Assembly: GCF_026151205.1 (NCBI RefSeq)
Contig: NC_087076.1
Location: forward strand, 16,145,919 to 16,209,918
DNA from: Bolinopsis microptera
Lineage: Eukaryota > Ctenophora > Tentaculata > Lobata > Bolinopsidae
DNA: 64,000 bases
Direction of reading: 5' to 3'
Below, piece after piece: positions 58,298 through 64,000 of this stretch; within the stretch, counting starts at the first letter, position 1; each line of letters starts with the position of its first letter. The notes under the pieces were generated by a model. That model saw only the letters and a list, made by a program, of their open reading frames with translations. It searched no databases and was not told the DNA's origin. The position numbers were made by a program, and so were the translations under genes.

Positions 58298-58620
58298 AGA
58301 ATCAGGATTTTTCCCATTCTCCGCGACAAATCGCGATTTTTGACGTTTGCCGAGACAAATCGCGATTTTCTCAGATCCTCGCGACAAATCGCGATTATTC
58401 CAGTACTCTGACTCTGAGGACCAAATTTGCGCATTCTTCTTTATTTTTTAATCCGAGGGCCAAATATCACTTTTTTTATAATTATATGGAACCAATCACA
58501 TCCACAGCCTTCCGAAATCCGATTTCCGAATGTAGGTACGGAAACGTATTTTCGGCTCATAATGATCAGGGTAGCATGAAACATGAACAAAAGTAGTTTC
58601 CAGAAATAAAGTCATTCTCG
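58298..58620. repeat. TCGCGA repeat, copy 2 (unoccupied site)
   Basis: Contiguous counterpart of 54840-55009 plus 56415-56540. The junction reads AATATCACTTTTTTTATAAT with no retroposon. This copy serves as the empty-site reference for the ORF1-only insertion. Confidence 0.85.
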
Positions 58621-59097
58621 ATAGGTACAAGAAAAGTGCCTCAATATGTAATTGTAAGTTGTTTCTTTCCTTGTAACTCTCATTGTTTCTATACAAAGAT
58701 AACATAATGTAAATAGTGTGGATATATGCGAATATGTAATCTACAAACTGCACTCTAACTTGACAGATCTGTTTAGATCTTAGCAATACTGATCAGTACA
58801 CACTCAAAATATTAATATAGATGCTATTGTTTTGCCTGACGAGCCTGTCGCTGGAAATCTTGAAGCTAATTTTTAAAAATATTTACCGTTCTTTTGTTCA
58901 ACCGCCGCTTTATTGTACGGTTTAAAAGATGGTTGGTCGGATATCAACCTGAAATGTCAAGAATTTTCAAGAAAAATTTCAAAACATTTCAGTAAACTAT
59001 TATTTCTCCTGTTTTCCACTCGGTTCCGAGCTCTGGCGAACAGGAAAATAAATTGATATCCGATCAATCGCGGATCATCAGCAGCCAAATCAGTAGA

Positions 59098-60770
59098 CCG
59101 GTTCTCGCAGTCCTAGTCGTTTGTTATTAAATCACATACTAGTTTAACCCGTGCCTACGGCCGGGACTTCACTATCGCAGTGGAAATGCAAAAGTATAAA
59201 CCCACCTATTAAATTTGAAAACACGCATAACATTGTCGTATGAAAGTATGAACTCTCTCTACAGTCCAAACAGACCGCATTGAGTGTACTTCCCCCTAAT
59301 AAGCTTATAATATTATCTAAGTGAAAAACAAACGAACGAATAGAAATTAGCTATAAATCTGATGCCATCACTTTAACTTTGAGGATATCTTTGCTGCATA
59401 GGAGCATGGTATTAAATACTGTGTTTATTTTCGACTGTTGAAAATGTTCTTTGAACTAACATGCCGGGACCTAGGTTTGGATTTCGGGCAGAATAAAATG
59501 TCTTGTGATCAGGGTATCTTAGTTACATGCCGGGTCCTTGACCTCGGATTGAGGGTATAATAAGATAATAGCAGCTGCGGGACCACGTTATTGCCACATT
59601 TTTAAACGACTGAGGTTAAAAAAGGATCAATTTAACAATTTTGACAAGATTCGGCAGCCTGAAATCTCTTTTTCTCAACACCCGGTTCTGGAACGTCTGA
59701 GAAATTCTGGCAAAACGGAAAATATATTAATTTCTGGCGATTTCCGGTCCAGCAGCCACAATTCCTTTGAGTCTTGACTGTTCGGTTTCTAGGCCCATTC
59801 TGCCGTTTTCTGAGAAAAGGAAGTCACATTTTTCTGAGAAAACAGCAGCAGCATTCCTTCAGTCATAAGATTAAAACAGTTATAAATGATATTAACCGCA
59901 CAAGTGACACATAATTGAACAAACGAGCAAATTCTTCATTAACCCTTCCACTGTAGAACTGATTGTGTGATTGTATGTGATCAGTTTGTTCATTGTTCAC
60001 AACCTCTGTGACCTGTGTGACAATGACTTCATGGCGTTAAACATAAAGCGTCAAATTAGAGAAAATCGGCGAATTCTTGTATTTGTACATCATTCGTTGT
60101 GGAGTGTTTTTGTGATAGTTTTGACAAGGCACAGCTATGGTACCCTTGCTTTATGTAAATAACTTTTAAAAGTTATGAATTTTATTTATATACTATTGAT
60201 AGATGATCCAAGCAATAAAATATTGGAGTATAAGTTGGAACGATTGGAACGACTACTGCTGGTTGAGGTTGTCTATCAATCAAAATTTTAACAACATTTT
60301 AACTTTGTTGTTCATTAATAACGGAACCAGATGGCATAAACCTTATTTCATATTTGTACAGATCTGACTTGATCTACAATAGATGGCTCGGGATGTCCTA
60401 TCTAAGCAAACTGGAAAACGTGGGGTAAACGCTTGGAAGTTTCTCAAACAAGTTTCCAATGTTTCTCGATGTCTCAAGGTCTGGTAAGTCCATTAAATTT
60501 GGGCAGTATCCAAGAAGCCCGAATCAGTTGGTGAATTATTCAAAACCACCCAGCCCACATCATGGTCAAAATACTGTTAAATTAGGGGAACTATGTTACT
60601 GCATTCGAGTTGCCGAGAAAGTGTGGTTTCCTATTATTGTTGAATTATTATCGAATTATTTTTATTAGTACTAACATTTCATATAATATCGCTGATTTTG
60701 TATGCAAATATGACCTTAATGTACGAGTAAAGCAGCTCTCGACAAATTTTAGCATAGATATTTTTGAATA
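59098..60770 (+). repeat. ~1.7-kb tandem duplication, unit 1
   Basis: From CGGTTCTCGCAGTCCTAGTC to the TTTTAGCATAGATATTTTTG region. The same order of sequence recurs at 60796-63005 with scattered substitutions and small indels. Unit 1 lacks the ~545-bp segment present in unit 2 at 61000-61545. No TE-type protein was identified inside. A small ORF lies at 60031-60162. Confidence 0.85.
60031..60162 (+). CDS. Small ORF shared by both duplication units (copy 1)
   Basis: 43 residues beginning MALNIKRQIRENRRILVFVH, then a hydrophobic SLWSVFVIVLT and a polar end. The counterpart at 62261-62395 is open too, with three amino-acid changes and one in-frame codon insertion. No family recognised. Survival of the frame in two copies is suggestive but the ORF is short. 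Confidence 0.25.
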   Translation: MALNIKRQIRENRRILVFVHHSLWSVFVIVLTRHSYGTLALCK

Positions 60771-60795
60771 TGTCCGATTGATATCCGATCGATCC

Positions 60796-63005
60796 TAGAC
60801 CGGTTCTCACGGTTCCCAGTCGTTTGTTATTATATCAAATACTACTATCGCAGTGGAAATGCAAAAGTATAAACCCGCCTATTAAATTTGAAAACACGCA
60901 TAACATTGTCGTATGAAAGTATGAACTCTCTCTCTCTCTCTACAGTCCTAACAGACCGCATTGAGTGCAATCCCCCCTAATAAGCTTATAGTATTATCAT
61001 GTGGCTAACCTAATTATGATTCATGTACCAACGCTACATAATATGCAGTAATGGGAGAGACTGAGAGATCGAGGAGGGAGAAAAAGAGAGCCATTTTATG
61101 TGACATTTGTGGTACAAAACCATCAATTAAACCACTTACCGCCGGCCGATTTTTAAAAACCTTATTCATTTGGCTTCGTCAGAGTTTTGTCGAAACTATC
61201 CTGAAAAAACCGGTCCCGTAACTCTTATTCTTTTCTTGATTGAGCCGCTCGGAAATTACACGCGCACAGAGACACACATTCTGAGATTATTGTTTAAGAT
61301 GTTTTGTGGAACTCTAACTTTAAGTCTGCTATCTAAATATATAAAACGGAGTGCGAGCATTATAGTATCCAATTCTGTTAGCTTACAATTGAGTCTGAGG
61401 TCAGTTGACAGTTAACTGTCAATAAATATTTCCCGGTACGCTAGTAGACACGCAATTGATCTCTACAAGTAGTGATCAATTGTCTCTATCAGCTCCCATG
61501 CTCATATGTGTATAATATGTACATTTATTTGAACATAATGAGATGAGTGGAAAACAAACGAACGAATAGAATTCAGCTATAAATCTGATGCCATCACTTT
61601 AACTTTGAGGATATATTTGCCGCATAGGAGCATGGTATTAATACTGTGTTTATTTTCGACTGTTGAAAATGTTCTTTGAACTAACATGCCGGGACCTAGG
61701 TTTGGATTTCGGGCAGAATAAAATGTCTTGTGATCTGATTTTGGGTAACTTAGTTACATGCCGGGTCCTTGACCTCGGATTTAAGGATATAATAAGATAA
61801 TAGCAGCTACGGGACCATGTTTTTGCCACATTTTTAAACGACAGAGGTTAAAAAAGGATTAATTAAACATTTTTGACAAGATTCGCCAGCCTGAAATCTC
61901 TTTTTCTCAACACCCGGTTCCGGAACGTCTGGGAAATTCCGGCAAAACGGAAAATATATTAATTTCTGGCCATTTCCGGTCCAGCAGCCACAATTCCTTT
62001 GACTGTTCGGTTTCTAGGCACATTCTGCCGTTTTCTGAGAAAAGGAAGTCACATTTTTCTGAGAAAACAGCAGCATTCCTTCCTTCATGAAATTAAAACA
62101 GTAATAAATGAGATTAACCGCACTTGTGACACATAAAACAAACGAGCAAATTCTTCATAAACCCTTTCACTGTAGAACTGATTGTGTAATTGTATGTGAT
62201 CAGTTTGTTCATTGTTCACGACTTCTGTTTGACTTCTGTTTGACAGTGACTTTATGCCTTATGGCGTTAAACATATTAAAGCGTCGAATTAGAGAAAATC
62301 GGCGAATTGTTGTATTTGTACATCAATCGTTGTGGAGTGTTTTTGTGATAGTTTTGACAAGGCACAGCTATGGTACCCTTGCTTTATGTAAATAACTCTT
62401 AAAAGTTATGAATTTTATTTATATACTATTGATCCAAGCAATAAAATATTGGAGTATAAACTATAAGTTGGAACGATTGGAACGACTACTGGCACTGCTG
62501 GTTGAGGTTGTCTATCAATCAACATTTTAACAACATTTTAACGTTGTTGTTCATTAATAACGGAACCAGATGGCATACACCTTATTTCAAATTTGTACAG
62601 ATCTGACTTGATCTACAATAGTTATAGATGGCTCAGGATGTCCTATCTAAGCAAACTGGAAAACGTGAGGTAAAGGCTTGGAAGCTTGTCAAACAAGTTT
62701 CCAATTATTCTCGATGTCTCAAGGTCTGGTAAGTCCATTAAATTTGGGCAGTATCCAAGAAGCCCGAATCAGTTGGTGAATTACTCAAAACCCCCCAGCC
62801 CACATATCACATCATGCCTGTTAAATTAGGGGAAACTATGTTACTGCATTCGAGTTGCCGAGAAAGTGTGGTTTCCTATTATTGTTGAATTATTATCGAA
62901 TTAATTTTATTAGTAAATTTCATTTATCATCGCTGATTTTGTATGCAAATATGACCTTGTACGAGTAAAGCAACGCTCGACAAATTTTAGCATACCTATT
63001 TTTGA
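60796..63005 (+). repeat. ~1.7-kb tandem duplication, unit 2, with 545-bp extra segment
   Basis: Second copy of 59098-60770. At 61000-61545 it has an extra block, between TATTATC and TGGAAAACAAACG, absent from unit 1. This is either an insertion here or a deletion in unit 1. The block contains a CT-rich patch and an AATTGATC...GATCAATTG inverted pair (61451-61483), but no clear transposon ends. Confidence 0.8.
62261..62395 (+). CDS. Small ORF shared by both duplication units (copy 2)
   Basis: 44 residues, MALNILKRRIRENRRIVVFV and a tail matching copy 1. Relative to copy 1 all noticed substitutions in the frame change the amino acid, which argues against strong purifying selection, while the only indel is a multiple of three. 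Confidence 0.25.
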   Translation: MALNILKRRIRENRRIVVFVHQSLWSVFVIVLTRHSYGTLALCK

Positions 63006-63531
63006 GATATGGTGAGATGGTCATGCTTCGATTTGTGGTGTTCCAAGAAATCTTTATATTCTGACACTGCAATTTCTATACAGGATAGCACAAGGTAAAT
63101 CAGATAGAAAATGCTTTTTCTTTTGTTTAATTGTCTCAAACCCTCTTTTTAGTTTTGATAGTTATAATTTATGATTGCACTTCTCGGTTTGCCTCACAAT
63201 TTAATACACTAAGCTACTAAGCAGAGAAGACAAATATTTAAATGTATGTAATTGTATAGAATTCTTACGTTATATGTGAATGTAATTCCAATCATAATAA
63301 AAAACTCGACAAAGATATCAAACAGCTCTTATTCTTAAAAACAGAACCAAATCTGTAACATTTTTCGGCTCAAATAATTCAAATTTGAAACTCACAGTTT
63401 GAGAATTCTTCAATTCTGGCAATAATCCAAACGTGATGTCTCATCATACTAAATGGCATTCTTCTTTTCTCGTCAGTCTTCAAACAACACTACATAAAAT
63501 CAAAGGATTCGTCCTTACAGTGCGCCATCAC
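63006..63531. other. No gene recognised
   Basis: AT-rich sequence after the duplication. Nothing supported. Confidence 0.45.
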
Positions 63532-63555
63532 GGGGGGGGGGGGGGGGGGGGGGGG
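63532..63555 (+). repeat. Poly-G run of 24
   Basis: Uninterrupted G24 flanked by ATCAC on the left and TGATC on the right, so the run is bracketed by a short inverted pair (ATCAC / GTGAT). The true length may differ because of sequencing slippage. Confidence 0.9.
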
Positions 63556-63868
63556 TGATCAGGTACTAAGTTCTGTTACGTGACGTCGACTAAGTGTAAT
63601 TTTGAAATTTTGTCAAAAGACCCACCCACCCCCTTCGCGGCTTTTGCTGGCTTTTGTGGTACTAACTGTTGAGAAATCTCGGTACTAACTGTGTCTTGGT
63701 ATATAAAATAAGATAAGCACTCATAAATTGGTTTAAACAGCTCATTAAACATTGGGAAATGGGCAAATTATACCCACTATTTAGTAGGGATTTTGTTTTC
63801 AATGTAGTCGAATTAGATAAAAAGTTACAAAAACAGGGAAAATTTCAAAAAGACCCATACTAACTGTT

Positions 63869-63888
63869 TATAGTGACATGTCACTATA
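63869..63888. repeat. Perfect 20-bp palindrome
   Basis: TATAGTGACATGTCACTATA is fully self-complementary. A second TATATAGTGACATGTGA follows about 40 bp on (63924-63940), and TCCTGTCACTATTAAGTGC lies between. Repeated AGTGACATGT half-sites in both orientations suggest either transposon termini or a dimer-binding site. The window ends 60 bp later. Confidence 0.85.
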
Positions 63889-64000
63889 TAGTCCTGTCAC
63901 TATTAAGTGCGTTTTGCACACTATATAGTGACATGTGAGACGGCTGCAAAATATATATATTGCAGTGCAAATTTACCTAAAAGGATGTGACCCATGCTTT

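Overview
The window is animal nuclear DNA. It has spliced genes with GT-AG introns, three recognisable metazoan orthologues (CLPTM1L, PRRC1 and a glutaminase-family gene with C-terminal ankyrin repeats), an AT-rich background, and many fragments of eukaryotic transposons (LINEs, a gag-coding LTR-type element, a MULE fragment, fold-back and MITE-like elements, tRNA-like SINE sequence). The phylum cannot be fixed from sequence alone. Short introns and recurrent CACGTG tandem arrays would suit a compact invertebrate genome, possibly non-bilaterian, but that is a guess.

Layout. 1-6.2 kb: repeats and unassigned DNA. 6.2-20.3 kb: a multi-exon minus-strand gene encoding a protein with two PDZ domains. 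Exon phases match within two clusters, but the connecting exons and both ends were not found. Several of its introns carry minisatellites or poly-C (sense strand) tracts directly upstream of 3' splice sites. 20.7-34.9 kb: a transposon zone with a SINE, LINE 3' fragments, a gag-only element between ~395-bp direct repeats, a 2.7-kb fold-back element with ~830-bp arms, a 2-kb field of a recurring 15-bp motif, and one LINE nested in another.

35.6-54 kb: the gene-rich part, all on the plus strand apart from one nested gene. CLPTM1L (two coding exons) is followed by PRRC1 (nine coding exons plus a probable alternative first exon). The first PRRC1 intron hosts an intronless SLC35G-type transporter on the opposite strand. 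Next is a 17-exon glutaminase homologue. Its frame is open through all 17 exons (599 residues), yet every residue known to bind substrate or catalyse in human glutaminase is replaced, and it has no evident mitochondrial presequence. This looks like a conserved-fold pseudoenzyme and is the most interesting item here.

54-64 kb: more repeats. They include a ~1.4-kb retroposon that encodes only a LINE-type ORF1 (with an unoccupied paralogous site 3.4 kb away), a hairpin-forming inverted repeat, two weak small-gene candidates, a ~1.7-kb tandem duplication carrying a small ORF in both copies, and a 24-base poly-G run.

The genes share no obvious pathway. CLPTM1L and PRRC1 both belong to ER/early secretory biology in other animals. 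All gene models were joined by eye from splice sites and phase, and residue comparisons use recalled human protein features; no database search was run.
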